From positions 806,001 through 870,000 of the forward strand of contig JACCEK010000001.1 of assembly GCA_020112395.1 (NCBI GenBank): a stretch of DNA of 64,000 nucleotides. Direction: 5' to 3'. The translations under genes and the position numbers were made by a program. Shown here in pieces: positions 46,678 through 55,040 of the stretch. The notes beneath the pieces were generated by a model. The model searched no databases, was not told the origin of the DNA, and was given only the letters and a program-made list of their open reading frames with translations. Numbering within the stretch: the stretch's first letter is position 1; every line of letters begins with the position of its first letter. The DNA is from Aerococcaceae bacterium DSM 111021. Lineage in GTDB: Bacteria; Bacillota; Bacilli; Lactobacillales; Aerococcaceae.

Positions 46678-46714
46678 CACCCGTTTGAACACTTTGATGT
46701 GTTTCAAACGGGTG
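46678..46714. terminator. Bidirectional terminator between SGNH and serine hydrolase genes
   Basis: CACCCGTTTGAA (46678-46689) pairs with TTCAAACGGGTG (46703-46714) between two convergent genes. A T-rich tail follows on the plus strand and an A-run (46668-46673) precedes it for the minus-strand transcript. Confidence 0.85.
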
Positions 46715-46734
46715 ATTTTAAAATAATAGACTTT

Positions 46735-47709
46735 TTACTCTGATTGGCCTAGCGTCCATTCATTCACACGGAGATTTAATTCTGCAATAAACATATCTGC
46801 ATAAAGATCATCTCTAACCATTACGACTAATGAGTAAATCGGCTCTCCTTCTTGAAAGAATATTCCACTGTCATTTAGCATATTCTCATAACGGCCATAC
46901 TTAGTAGCCATGTCGTTGACAAACAGTGAGAAAAATTGTTTAGGAGATGTTTCCATCATTAAGTCTTGAACGACGGCATATGTATCATCTTGAGCAATTT
47001 TTTGTAGTGATAGATTCATCATATGGGCTGATCCATAATTATCGTAAAAGTATACTTCTGGTACGTCATAATAATCGACAAAATCTTGGAAACCAGTTCG
47101 GAAACTACCGAAATTATTCACATAATAATAGTAAAGGATTAATGATGCAGTATTATCTGAATAGACAATTGCCTGATATGCTAAATCATCTAGCCTATAG
47201 TAAGCTTGTTTAGGATTAGCAGTTATCTCGCCAGCACCATCTTGATAGTATTCTTCACTATAAGGTAACTCTGAGTCCCAAGTTAAGTAGCCTTGATTAA
47301 TTAAATCGATAAACATCGCAACCATTGGTACTTTGTACATACTTGCTACAATCATTTGTTCATCTTCATTCAAATAGAATGATTCTTCCGTATGTAAGTT
47401 TGTATACGCTAATCCGACTTGAGACACATCTAGACTATACTTAGCCATTAACTCATATACAATCTCTTCTAATGATTCATATTCAGAATACTCAAGAGGA
47501 ACCATATCTAAGTTTTCCATCGTTTGATAATCATAGATTTCAGTTTCTTGAGAAGTTTCCTCAGTCATACTCTCTTCTTGAGATGATTCTGATGTGACTG
47601 AGTTTGACGTTTCCTCAGCATTAATTATTGGTAATGTAGTTTGAACTATCAATAAAGCAATCATCATAATAAGCCCTATATTCATTGTGTTTTTAATTTT
47701 CATGTTCAT
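46735..47709 (-). CDS. Secreted class A beta-lactamase-like serine hydrolase
   Basis: The 324 aa product has a signal peptide (cleaved near INAE), a Ser/Glu/Thr-rich linker (about 32-60), and a beta-lactamase-fold domain with SMYK (Ser123) and SDN (Ser184-Asn186) in the right order. The KTG motif is not evident in the usual place, so true beta-lactamase activity is uncertain; relatives in lactic acid bacteria are peptidoglycan-linked serine hydrolases of unknown substrate. The domain itself resembles the SxxK-less one at 9985, but here the nucleophile is present. The upstream ORF start may be the second ATG. Confidence 0.8.
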   Translation of the reverse strand: MNMKIKNTMNIGLIMMIALLIVQTTLPIINAEETSNSVTSESSQEESMTEETSQETEIYDYQTMENLDMVPLEYSEYESLEEIVYELMAKYSLDVSQVGLAYTNLHTEESFYLNEDEQMIVASMYKVPMVAMFIDLINQGYLTWDSELPYSEEYYQDGAGEITANPKQAYYRLDDLAYQAIVYSDNTASLILYYYYVNNFGSFRTGFQDFVDYYDVPEVYFYDNYGSAHMMNLSLQKIAQDDTYAVVQDLMMETSPKQFFSLFVNDMATKYGRYENMLNDSGIFFQEGEPIYSLVVMVRDDLYADMFIAELNLRVNEWTLGQSE

Positions 47710-47887
47710 GTGTCCTTTCTCTAAACAACATGATGATTATTATAGCAATCTACTTTGGAAAAAACATCGAAAAGAGTATGAATATTTATAATCTTTTTAA
47801 AAGGGTTAACTTTTGACACAGGTTCTTAAAAGCTATATGCTTTACCCTAATAATGAATAAAAATTCATATTAATGGAGGATTTATTA

Positions 47888-48769
47888 ATGAAAAAGAAAC
47901 TTATTCCAGCAATGATTGCTGGTACTTTAGCACTTAGTGGCATGACATTTGCCTCTAACGTATTTACGTCTCAACCGGCGGTTGTATCTGCACAAGAAGA
48001 AACTAATTTTGATCAAGGTGACTTAAGTGATGAAGAGTATTTAAATAGTATCATTGATTCATTCAGAGTAGCAGAAAAAGTTCACTCATCTCAAATCGAT
48101 GAGTTAGCGAATACTGATGGTTCAGTAGCGACTCAAGAAACTGTTCTGATTCATGACGGTAGCGTGCCAGCGAGACAATCAACAACTTCTGTAGGCGAAG
48201 AGCAAGCTGTGTTCTACTACTATAACGAAGGTATGTTATTCGAGCCACTTAGTCTTCACGAGTCAATGATTCCTATGATGTCGATGACAGACGAAGATTA
48301 CGAACGTAAAGTCCAAGAATTATCAGATTCATTAAGCGAGGGGCAATTAGTATTAAATGAATCCGTAGCTGGTGAAGTCTTAAACCCATTTGAAATTTCG
48401 TTCCCAGAAGAGCAAACATTTAACTCTACTGAAAAAGATGGTTCGATTGTTCGTGGAACGATTGAAGATTACAAATTAACCGATGAAGAGAGCGAGATGT
48501 TAGCTTCAATTCTACCGGAAGGAACGACGTTCAATATTACTTTTGAAGTCAATCCAGAAGATGAAAGTTTAACTTTAATGCAAGAAACAATCTTCCCAGA
48601 ACCTGAGGAAGAAACTGAAGGAATTAATCCATTTGAGGATTCTTTAATTACGTCAACTGTCTATACAATAACTGATGAAACAGTGCCTCCTTTATCAGAT
48701 TTTGAAACAATTACTTATGAAGAATATCTAGATCTTCTAACTGAAATCGGATTAGATCCAGTCCTATAA
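47888..48769 (+). CDS. Secreted acidic protein of unknown function (293 aa)
   Basis: The product starts with a standard signal peptide (MKKKLIPAMIAGTLALSG, cleaved near VSAQ) and continues as an acidic, cysteine-free protein rich in Glu, Asp and Ser. Two segments, around AEKVHSSQIDELA and FNITFEVNPEDESLTLM, suggest a beta-rich fold like the DUF6612/LppX-like lipid- or peptide-binding group, but I cannot assign it firmly. The ATG at 47888 has GGAGG seven bases away; the upstream ATG at 47873 lacks one. It is transcribed alone, with its own terminator. Function unknown. Confidence 0.65.
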   Translation: MKKKLIPAMIAGTLALSGMTFASNVFTSQPAVVSAQEETNFDQGDLSDEEYLNSIIDSFRVAEKVHSSQIDELANTDGSVATQETVLIHDGSVPARQSTTSVGEEQAVFYYYNEGMLFEPLSLHESMIPMMSMTDEDYERKVQELSDSLSEGQLVLNESVAGEVLNPFEISFPEEQTFNSTEKDGSIVRGTIEDYKLTDEESEMLASILPEGTTFNITFEVNPEDESLTLMQETIFPEPEEETEGINPFEDSLITSTVYTITDETVPPLSDFETITYEEYLDLLTEIGLDPVL

Positions 48770-48773
48770 TTTC

Positions 48774-48818
48774 AAAAATCACTTAACCGTTTGATAAATG
48801 GCTAAGTGATTTTTCTTT
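48774..48818 (+). terminator. Terminator after the 293 aa secreted protein
   Basis: AAAAATCACTTA pairs with TAAGTGATTTTT around CCGTTTGATAAATGG, followed by CTTT. The stem ends in a run of five T residues. Confidence 0.85.
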
Positions 48819-48856
48819 AGATAAAATGTATGTTGATGTGCGAAAGTGAAAATCAT

Positions 48857-48985
48857 TCGCTTATTCTAGTAAGAATGTTTCAGTAACCGTAGTGGAACGC
48901 CTCTAGCTAATCACAGCGGCTGTCGCCAAAGCTCGCTATGCTACAGAAACCAAACCTTGCGTCGTTGTTCGCTCCTACGGTCTCA
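48857..48985 (+). repeat. Interspersed intergenic repeat, copy B (longest)
   Basis: This GC-richer stretch of intergenic DNA shares a mosaic of conserved blocks with copies at 9792-9906 and 34862-34991 (both on the minus strand). Examples are CGCTTATTCTAGTAAGAATG, TTTCAGTAACCGTAGTGGAA, CGCCTCTAGCTAATC and CTTGCGTCGTTG. There is no ORF, and base composition differs from the AT-rich surroundings. It lies after the terminator of the secreted-protein gene and before the serpin stop. Confidence 0.6.
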
Positions 48986-49017
48986 AGCGGAACTACAGTA
49001 AACAAAAACAGTTCTTT

Positions 49018-50247
49018 TTATTCTGCAATATTATTGATGATTCCCTCGAATAATGGTATCTCTTCATAAACAATTCCATAGATAAATGGTTGGTCCACAA
49101 TTAATTCCACGGGTTCCTCTTCAATCGGTGCAGCTGTCGTTTCGATATCAATCTCAGTTATTGCTGCCGCTCGCGTTCCTTTCTCATCTAATACAAACTC
49201 TACACGTTGAAGAATTTGGCTAATAGCCGTTGATTCTTGTGCTGTGAAAAAATCGGTTTGCCCGAGGTCTTTTTTAAACGTTTCTAAACCAAATAAATCT
49301 AATGAATCCGTTAAATCAAGCGAACCACTACTTTTCCATTTCGGTAAGCTTAAGTTAATTAATCTACTCTCAAAATCTTCTTCTTGGTCTAAGGCAGTTT
49401 GATAAGCTGACCACATATCTTCATCATTAGCTGCTTCTGTTGGTATAACAACTAATAAAGAAGCTCGGTTTTGGTAAGGGAGTTTAATGGCTTTAAAGCC
49501 CTCTCCTTCCAAGTAAGCAAACTGTGTTTCCTTATGCATCATTGGTACCGTTGTCTCTTCATCGCGTCCAAAGAATAATTCCTCTGTATTCTTCTCTTCA
49601 TTAAACTCACTTCGCCAATTACTTCTAAAATAGAACAGATTCATTATGACTAGTTGCATGTATTTATTTTCTGTCATTTCAGCAATACGTTCCTCAGTAT
49701 AATAAGGATCGATTAACCCCTCAGTGAACTCTGCAATATCCTCATTCATTAGTTTATAAGTAGATGAATCTTGAAAGTCTACATTCATTGGATTCGTAGC
49801 TAATTCATTGACTGCTTCTAAGTAAGTTGGATTCCATTCTAAATCATCACGCCCTAATAGATATGTTTCAGTATTAAAAATCGGATTATCATTATTCTTC
49901 GCTTCTTTTAGAAACAGTGCCATATTTTCAAAATAAGTCTCTCGATCCATATTATCAGATATAATTACATCATCAAGAAGGTCTCTTTCTGACTCTTTTA
50001 AACCTGGTTCTAAGGCCACGAGAGCTAAGTAATAAGATAAGGGTGAATACAGTGAGTTTCCTTCATCTTTATTAGCGGATAGTGGACGTATTTGTTCTGC
50101 AAAACTTTGAACTTGTTGAGCTAACTCCCCTTCAAAATCCACGTCATCCGCCGCAGCAACTAAACTGGGTGTTAATGACGTTAGTATAACCATCAAAACT
50201 ACGTAACGCTTCAATGGATAATATAAATTTCTCAATAAACTTAACAT
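49018..50247 (-). CDS. Secreted serpin (serine protease inhibitor)
   Basis: The 409 aa protein has a signal peptide (cleaved near VAAADD) and a complete serpin fold. Diagnostic segments are SLYSPLSYYLALVALEPG near the start, the breach-region QLVIMNLFYFRSNWRSEF, FKAIKLPYQNRASLLVVIP, and VEFVLDEKGTRAAAITEI, followed by DQPFIYGIVYEE. The hinge GT-x-AAAI keeps small residues (P15-P9), as in inhibitory serpins. Counting from P15 Gly puts P1 at a threonine in the TTAAP stretch. Target proteases are probably elastase-like; this is inference. The start at 50247 has AAGGAG; an ATG five codons earlier is possible. It lies 27-78 bases after the amylase stop. Confidence 0.9.
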   Translation of the reverse strand: MLSLLRNLYYPLKRYVVLMVILTSLTPSLVAAADDVDFEGELAQQVQSFAEQIRPLSANKDEGNSLYSPLSYYLALVALEPGLKESERDLLDDVIISDNMDRETYFENMALFLKEAKNNDNPIFNTETYLLGRDDLEWNPTYLEAVNELATNPMNVDFQDSSTYKLMNEDIAEFTEGLIDPYYTEERIAEMTENKYMQLVIMNLFYFRSNWRSEFNEEKNTEELFFGRDEETTVPMMHKETQFAYLEGEGFKAIKLPYQNRASLLVVIPTEAANDEDMWSAYQTALDQEEDFESRLINLSLPKWKSSGSLDLTDSLDLFGLETFKKDLGQTDFFTAQESTAISQILQRVEFVLDEKGTRAAAITEIDIETTAAPIEEEPVELIVDQPFIYGIVYEEIPLFEGIINNIAE

Positions 50248-50324
50248 AAAAGCTCCTTTCATGACGCCTACCTTTCTCTCTAATATCAGTATATCCATAT
50301 TGAGATGAATGTCATTTATTTTAA

Positions 50325-52229
50325 CTATTCACCTATTGGAACCAATTCTCCCTCATCAACTACAAGTAACATCGTACCACCTTCATTAACTGAGGGAACC
50401 TTCAACTCAACAGTAGTCTCTCCTGCTTGACTATTCGTGAGTTCGAACTTGTGACCACTATAATAATCGGTTACAAGAGCAGTGTCTGTTGATACAGGTA
50501 GTTCAATTGAATGTGCTTCTTCTGATAAGTTAAACACAATATACAAACGCTCTCCCGCATACTCTCGAGTAATAATTGTCCATTGATCTTCAATAGATTG
50601 ACTTAAAACGTCTCGTGTACCGCGAGCTAACAATTCTGAATACTCTCCCCGGAAATCGAGTAGCTTTTTGTAATGAGTTAAAATATCGTTGTTTTGCGTT
50701 TGGTCCCAATCTAAATCATAACGATTATCATAGATTGGCCAATTATTTGCACCTGTTTGCCCGAGTTCCTCCCCGTAATAAATAACTGGTTGACCTTTTG
50801 CGGTCATTTGTAAGGTGACTGCAACTTTATATTTATCAACATTCCCATTCAGCATGTATAAAAAGCCTGTCTCATCATGACTGCTTAAGAAATGCCCAGT
50901 CGGACTCGCACTTGTCATTGCCTCGTTACGACGAATGAGACGTGAATTTACTCCCCTTAAATCACCATTAATAAAGTTCCTTGCATAGTCTTTAAACTCA
51001 AAATCCAGAACACTATCCATCATACCTGAATTTAAATATCCTTTAGGGCTTGTTGCACTTGCTCCCCAAACTTCACCGAGCAATTGGAATTCTGGATCCA
51101 TTCTAGTTAATTCATTCCTGAAATGTTGCCACGCAGTATTATCAACGTGTATAACCGTATCCACTCTAAAGCTAGCAATTGAATTCCCACTAGGTGTCGT
51201 TGATAATTCAAGCCATGCAGTCTGCCAATCGACAAGTTGCTCGTAAACTTCAGTATCTTCCGTAGTAAAATCCGGTAAGCCAGATAATTCTTGTGTTAGG
51301 GAATCAACCCCTGGGCTCTCTCGCAACATCCCCTCAAAGACAGCTCGGTCTTCATTAGTCGGATAGCCTTCCGGTGGATCATCTAAATTCTCACCCTTAC
51401 TATTCATGCCGTATCCCGCATGATTCAAAACAACATCGACCATTATTTTTATATTCTTTTCTGCTGCTGTATCGATTAATTCATGAAACTCTTCAAGAGT
51501 TCCAAAATGTGGATTCAATTCTTCAAAGTTCTGTGCCCAGTACCCATGATAACCGTAAAATGCGCCGTCATTACTTCCTGCCGACACATCATAAACAACG
51601 TTGGACACGATAGGTGATATCCAAATCGTCGTAATTCCTAAATCATCCAAGTAATCAATGCGTTCAGTAATTCCTTTGAAGTCTCCACCTTGATAAATTC
51701 CTCTTTGATTATCAGCTTGATCATAGCTTAATTCATAAGGATTATTATTAGATGCATCCCCGTCGTTAAACCGGTCAGTTAGCATAAAGTAGATAATTTC
51801 CTCATCCCAATCAATCTCTCCCTCATCTTTCTCCCGAGGTAAAATCGTCGCAGTAGTATAAGATTGATATTCATTATCATCCTGATCCCACCAAGTGATA
51901 GGTATATCATAATCCCCTGGTTCAATATCATGCGTTACAGACAAAGTCACTTTAAGAAGTTCCGGCGAGATATTTAACTGAGTTGACCCTCCAAGTTGCG
52001 AAACATCCGCAACCATTCGCTCAATTTGAATACCTTCTTCAACTTCGACCTCGAGAAGTGCATGCTGATTATAATGAAAAGGCTGATTCACACTTGCCGT
52101 CACTAAGTCAGATTCCTCTACCGTCTCAACTGCTTCAGCAAGTACAGTTTGAACATTCCCACCAACTACCGGCTGATAGAATGTCCCGAATAAAGTTAAT
52201 AATAAACATAATTTTAAAAATGAATTCAT
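50325..52229 (-). CDS. Secreted alpha-amylase (glycoside hydrolase family 13)
   Basis: This 634 aa exoenzyme hydrolyses alpha-1,4-glucans. A signal peptide (about 1-31) and an N-terminal beta-sandwich (about 45-130) precede the GH13 barrel. Conserved regions are DVVLNH (265-270), FRVDTVIHV with the nucleophile Asp357, GEVWG with the acid Glu386 and SSHDE with Asp452. A C-terminal beta domain closes the protein. No LPxTG anchor is visible, so it is likely released. The serpin gene follows on the same strand without a terminator between. Control by CcpA is suggested by the cre site ahead of it. Confidence 0.95.
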   Translation of the reverse strand: MNSFLKLCLLLTLFGTFYQPVVGGNVQTVLAEAVETVEESDLVTASVNQPFHYNQHALLEVEVEEGIQIERMVADVSQLGGSTQLNISPELLKVTLSVTHDIEPGDYDIPITWWDQDDNEYQSYTTATILPREKDEGEIDWDEEIIYFMLTDRFNDGDASNNNPYELSYDQADNQRGIYQGGDFKGITERIDYLDDLGITTIWISPIVSNVVYDVSAGSNDGAFYGYHGYWAQNFEELNPHFGTLEEFHELIDTAAEKNIKIMVDVVLNHAGYGMNSKGENLDDPPEGYPTNEDRAVFEGMLRESPGVDSLTQELSGLPDFTTEDTEVYEQLVDWQTAWLELSTTPSGNSIASFRVDTVIHVDNTAWQHFRNELTRMDPEFQLLGEVWGASATSPKGYLNSGMMDSVLDFEFKDYARNFINGDLRGVNSRLIRRNEAMTSASPTGHFLSSHDETGFLYMLNGNVDKYKVAVTLQMTAKGQPVIYYGEELGQTGANNWPIYDNRYDLDWDQTQNNDILTHYKKLLDFRGEYSELLARGTRDVLSQSIEDQWTIITREYAGERLYIVFNLSEEAHSIELPVSTDTALVTDYYSGHKFELTNSQAGETTVELKVPSVNEGGTMLLVVDEGELVPIGE

Positions 52230-52244
52230 ATATGCCTCCTTTTA

Positions 52245-52291
52245 ATAAAGCGTTTACAATTCAGTATATCAATAGATCAGTTAAACGCCAA
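52245..52291 (-). promoter_or_regulatory. Amylase-serpin promoter with CcpA cre site
   Basis: On the minus strand TTGGCG (52286-52291), a 17-base spacer and TATACT (52263-52268) form a promoter. TGTAAACGCTTTAT (52245-52258) matches the cre consensus TGWAANCGNTNWCA at 12 of 14 positions and lies just past the transcription start. Roadblock-type carbon catabolite repression is the expected effect. Confidence 0.78.
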
Positions 52292-52301
52292 TACTTTCCA
52301 T

Positions 52302-52330
52302 ATAAAAAGACTGAGATTGTCTTCTCAGTC
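52302..52330 (-). terminator. Terminator after the 269 aa secreted protein
   Basis: GACTGAGA (52309-52316) pairs with TCTCAGTC (52323-52330); on the minus strand it is followed by TTTTTATA. It separates the gene at 52342 from the amylase promoter. Confidence 0.85.
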
Positions 52331-52341
52331 CTTGAGTGAAA

Positions 52342-53151
52342 TTATAACGACTCCATGTAGGCCTGAAGTAAGGCAACCATTCCTTGAACAGTTTGATTGA
52401 GATAACTATCAACGGCTTCTGATGTTGAATATCGTATTGAATTATCTTCAAATAAAAGATAACTTTCAACGAACATATCATTCGTATCAGTCTCCTGTTC
52501 AAATCCTTCAGGTAAATCTTCTGGCATTGTTGATGGAATTGCCAATGTTGGCTTGTAGCCATCAATATTCATTAACCCGATACCCAATGTTGTAAAATCA
52601 AGTTCACTAAATTCATCTATGCTTGTCACTTCTTCTATCTCTTCAAAAGAGACAACATTCACTTCATCTACATTCATTGTTACAGCCACTAAATCAATAT
52701 GAATTAAGTAACCATCCCCAAATGATGCTTCTAAGAACGCAACATCATCTTCAACTTCATACATATACGACAAAGTTGACTCGCCATTCTCATATTCAAA
52801 TACTTCTGACTCAGCATCAGGATTAAAATCTGCCTGAATTTCTTCTTGTGTTGCTGTTACCTCTTCGAGCTCACTCGCTGTCATATCTTGGAAATGATAT
52901 GTATCTGCAAGCATAACAAAGTCTTCCAAAGCTTGTAATAACGCCTGATTGTTCACTGTATCTTCATTGATAAGTTGCTTAAAAATTTCTGTGTCAATTT
53001 CTCTTGATTCATTTGAAACTGACTGACTAGATTCTTCCGTATTAGTGCTTTCGCTTGCATTGATACTGAGTTGATTCAAAGGAAACAACAATGTAGTGGC
53101 TAATAGTGAACTGATTATAACCTTTAACCCTTTATTTAGTCGTTTTTTCAT
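52342..53151 (-). CDS. Secreted acidic protein of unknown function (269 aa)
   Basis: A signal peptide (MKKRLNKGLKVIISSLL, cleaved near INAS) is followed by a Ser/Glu-rich stretch and an acidic, cysteine-free domain with no family that I recognise. Sequence phrases such as FASVMLADTYHF-like helices and a series of short beta strands recall other small exported proteins in this window (47888 and 18372), but I cannot show homology. An AGAGGA ribosome-binding site precedes the ATG. It is monocistronic, with its own terminator. Confidence 0.62.
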   Translation of the reverse strand: MKKRLNKGLKVIISSLLATTLLFPLNQLSINASESTNTEESSQSVSNESREIDTEIFKQLINEDTVNNQALLQALEDFVMLADTYHFQDMTASELEEVTATQEEIQADFNPDAESEVFEYENGESTLSYMYEVEDDVAFLEASFGDGYLIHIDLVAVTMNVDEVNVVSFEEIEEVTSIDEFSELDFTTLGIGLMNIDGYKPTLAIPSTMPEDLPEGFEQETDTNDMFVESYLLFEDNSIRYSTSEAVDSYLNQTVQGMVALLQAYMESL

Positions 53152-53229
53152 AATATATCCTCTTTTCTGAATACCTTCAGGAACGGTCTAATCATACTAC
53201 CTCAATTATATTCAAAATATTAATGTGAC

Positions 53230-53580
53230 TCAAATGAAAGGGCTATCACGGTATATATACAAAAGAATCAGATGAACGATTAGAATGACTGACCATATCG
53301 CTGCATATGTCTTGTTCTCCTTTATAAACCACATATAACTTGGCATCGATAATATGATAAATTTACCTACTAGAGCCCAATGAACTGGCAATGGATGAGA
53401 CGCTTTTGGAGCGAAGAATGCACCCCATATAATAATGATGACCCCAACACTAATGAATCCTCCAAGAATTTGCACCCAACGAGTTGAAAAGAAATGTGTT
53501 CCAAAATTCCAATAGCTTATTAAAGCGATAAACTCGATAATCAAAGCCAAAACAGCACTTCCACCCCATAAAAGCTTCAT
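53230..53580 (-). CDS. YrdB/DUF2568 family membrane protein
   Basis: This 116 aa protein has four transmembrane helices and a sequence of the DUF2568 (YrdB) type: LLWGGSAVLALIIEFIALISYWNFG in the first helix, IIWGAFFAPKASHPLP between helices 2 and 3, and an aromatic last helix. The family has no known function. It stands alone between two genes on the same strand, 42 bases after the aldo/keto reductase stop. Confidence 0.8.
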   Translation of the reverse strand: MKLLWGGSAVLALIIEFIALISYWNFGTHFFSTRWVQILGGFISVGVIIIIWGAFFAPKASHPLPVHWALVGKFIILSMPSYMWFIKENKTYAAIWSVILIVHLILLYIYRDSPFI

Positions 53581-53622
53581 ATGATTCTCCTTAAAAAATC
53601 TTATTTATTTTTTTATAATTTA

Positions 53623-54462
53623 TTAGCTAAACTCCTCATATTCTCTAGGGTCTTGACCTTCAACTAAACCTTCTTTTCCTTTGTCTAGCTGCTTGATAAT
53701 ATTCATGTCTTCTTGAGATAATTCAAAATCAAAGACGTTTAAATTTTCTTTTTGATGATCCAAGTTGCCTGATTTAACATTGATTAATATACCTTCTTGA
53801 AGATTCCAACGTAAAATGATCTGTGCAATGGATTTCTCATGCTTTTGAGCTATTTTTGTTAACGTTTCGTTCTGTAATAGATCATTTAACTCGCGACCAA
53901 GTGGACTCCATGCTTCAGTGATAATGCCTCGTTCAATGTTCGCATGATGTAAATCTAAGTTATTAAAATATGGATGTCGTTCAATTTGATTCGTTGCAGG
54001 TGTAACACCTGTTGCATCAATAATCCGGTCCAAGTGCTCTGGCAAGAAGTTGGACACCCCGATCGACTTAATCAAGCCAAACTTTTGTGCATCGACCAAC
54101 GCTTTCCAAGCATCAACGTATCGATCTTGTTTGGGTAATGGCCAATGAATTAAATATTTGTCAAAATAATCAATACCCATTCGGTATAAAGATTCTTGAA
54201 TCGCATCAATTGCTTTGTCATATTCATGATTAGCGCCTGGTAGTTTGGATGAAATTTGAAGTTGCTCTCTTGAAATCGTCCCTTCTCTAATTGCCTTCCC
54301 AACAGCACCTTCGTTATTATAGTTTGTTGACGTATCAATCAAAGTGTATCCGTTATTAATAGCTGTTTTAATTGCTTGAACACCTTTAGCGCCTTTGAGA
54401 TTGACTGTACCTAAAGCTATCTTCGGAAATTGACTACCGTCATTTGCATAATAAAACTCCAT
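53623..54462 (-). CDS. Aldo/keto reductase
   Basis: This 279 aa NADPH-dependent oxidoreductase has the AKR5-type signatures: LIDTSTNYNNEGAVGKAIREG (Asp and Tyr of the tetrad), the lysine in QISSKLPGANHEYDKA, the histidine in DKYLIHWPLPKQDRY, and SIGVSNFLPEHL. It reduces aldehydes, ketones or sugar intermediates; the substrate is not readable from sequence. The neighbours give no pathway hint. An AGGGGAG site precedes the ATG. Confidence 0.93.
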   Translation of the reverse strand: MEFYYANDGSQFPKIALGTVNLKGAKGVQAIKTAINNGYTLIDTSTNYNNEGAVGKAIREGTISREQLQISSKLPGANHEYDKAIDAIQESLYRMGIDYFDKYLIHWPLPKQDRYVDAWKALVDAQKFGLIKSIGVSNFLPEHLDRIIDATGVTPATNQIERHPYFNNLDLHHANIERGIITEAWSPLGRELNDLLQNETLTKIAQKHEKSIAQIILRWNLQEGILINVKSGNLDHQKENLNVFDFELSQEDMNIIKQLDKGKEGLVEGQDPREYEEFS

Positions 54463-54591
54463 ATTATTCTCCCCTTTTCTGGCTTAAGTTTAACACCTTC
54501 AATTAATTCAGCAAAATAATATAACTTCAAAGAGATAATATGGTTCTTATGATATATTAATAAATGAAATCTAAATAAAAGGAGTTTTATT

Positions 54592-55023
54592 ATGTCAACT
54601 AAAAAAACGGATAAATTATTTAATACTTACATAAGTGAAGTAGATGAAAAGCATAAAGATACACTTATTTACTTAGATTCATTACTCACTTCAAAGTTTG
54701 GAGGGGATAATCGGTATATTTGGGAAGGTCCGTTCTGGGGTGGATCCGATCAACAAATTGTTGGATATGGCGAAATACCTATCAAAGGAAATACTGAAGA
54801 GACTTGGTTTATGATTGGTCTTGCTCGCCAAAAAAACTATTACAGTCTCTATATAAATGCAACGGAAGATAATACCTACCTTGCAAAAAAATATGGAGAT
54901 TCACTTGGAAAAGTAAAAGTTGGCAGTAGCAGTATAGGTTTTAAACACTTAGACGATATTAACTTATCTACACTAGAAAAACTAATAAACATCGCCTTTG
55001 AACAATGGCTTGAGATAAATTAA
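54592..55023 (+). CDS. DUF1801-type small protein
   Basis: The 143 aa protein resembles the DUF1801/YdhG-like fold: an N-terminal helix, then YIWEGPFWGGSDQQIVGYGEI, WFMIGLARQKNYYSLYINA and a C-terminal helical end. Such proteins are small, soluble and often in operons with stress or unknown genes; none has a proven function. It precedes the HEAT-repeat gene by about 17 bases and may be cotranscribed with it. Confidence 0.8.
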   Translation: MSTKKTDKLFNTYISEVDEKHKDTLIYLDSLLTSKFGGDNRYIWEGPFWGGSDQQIVGYGEIPIKGNTEETWFMIGLARQKNYYSLYINATEDNTYLAKKYGDSLGKVKVGSSSIGFKHLDDINLSTLEKLINIAFEQWLEIN

Positions 55024-55040
55024 AAAGGATGATGATATCA

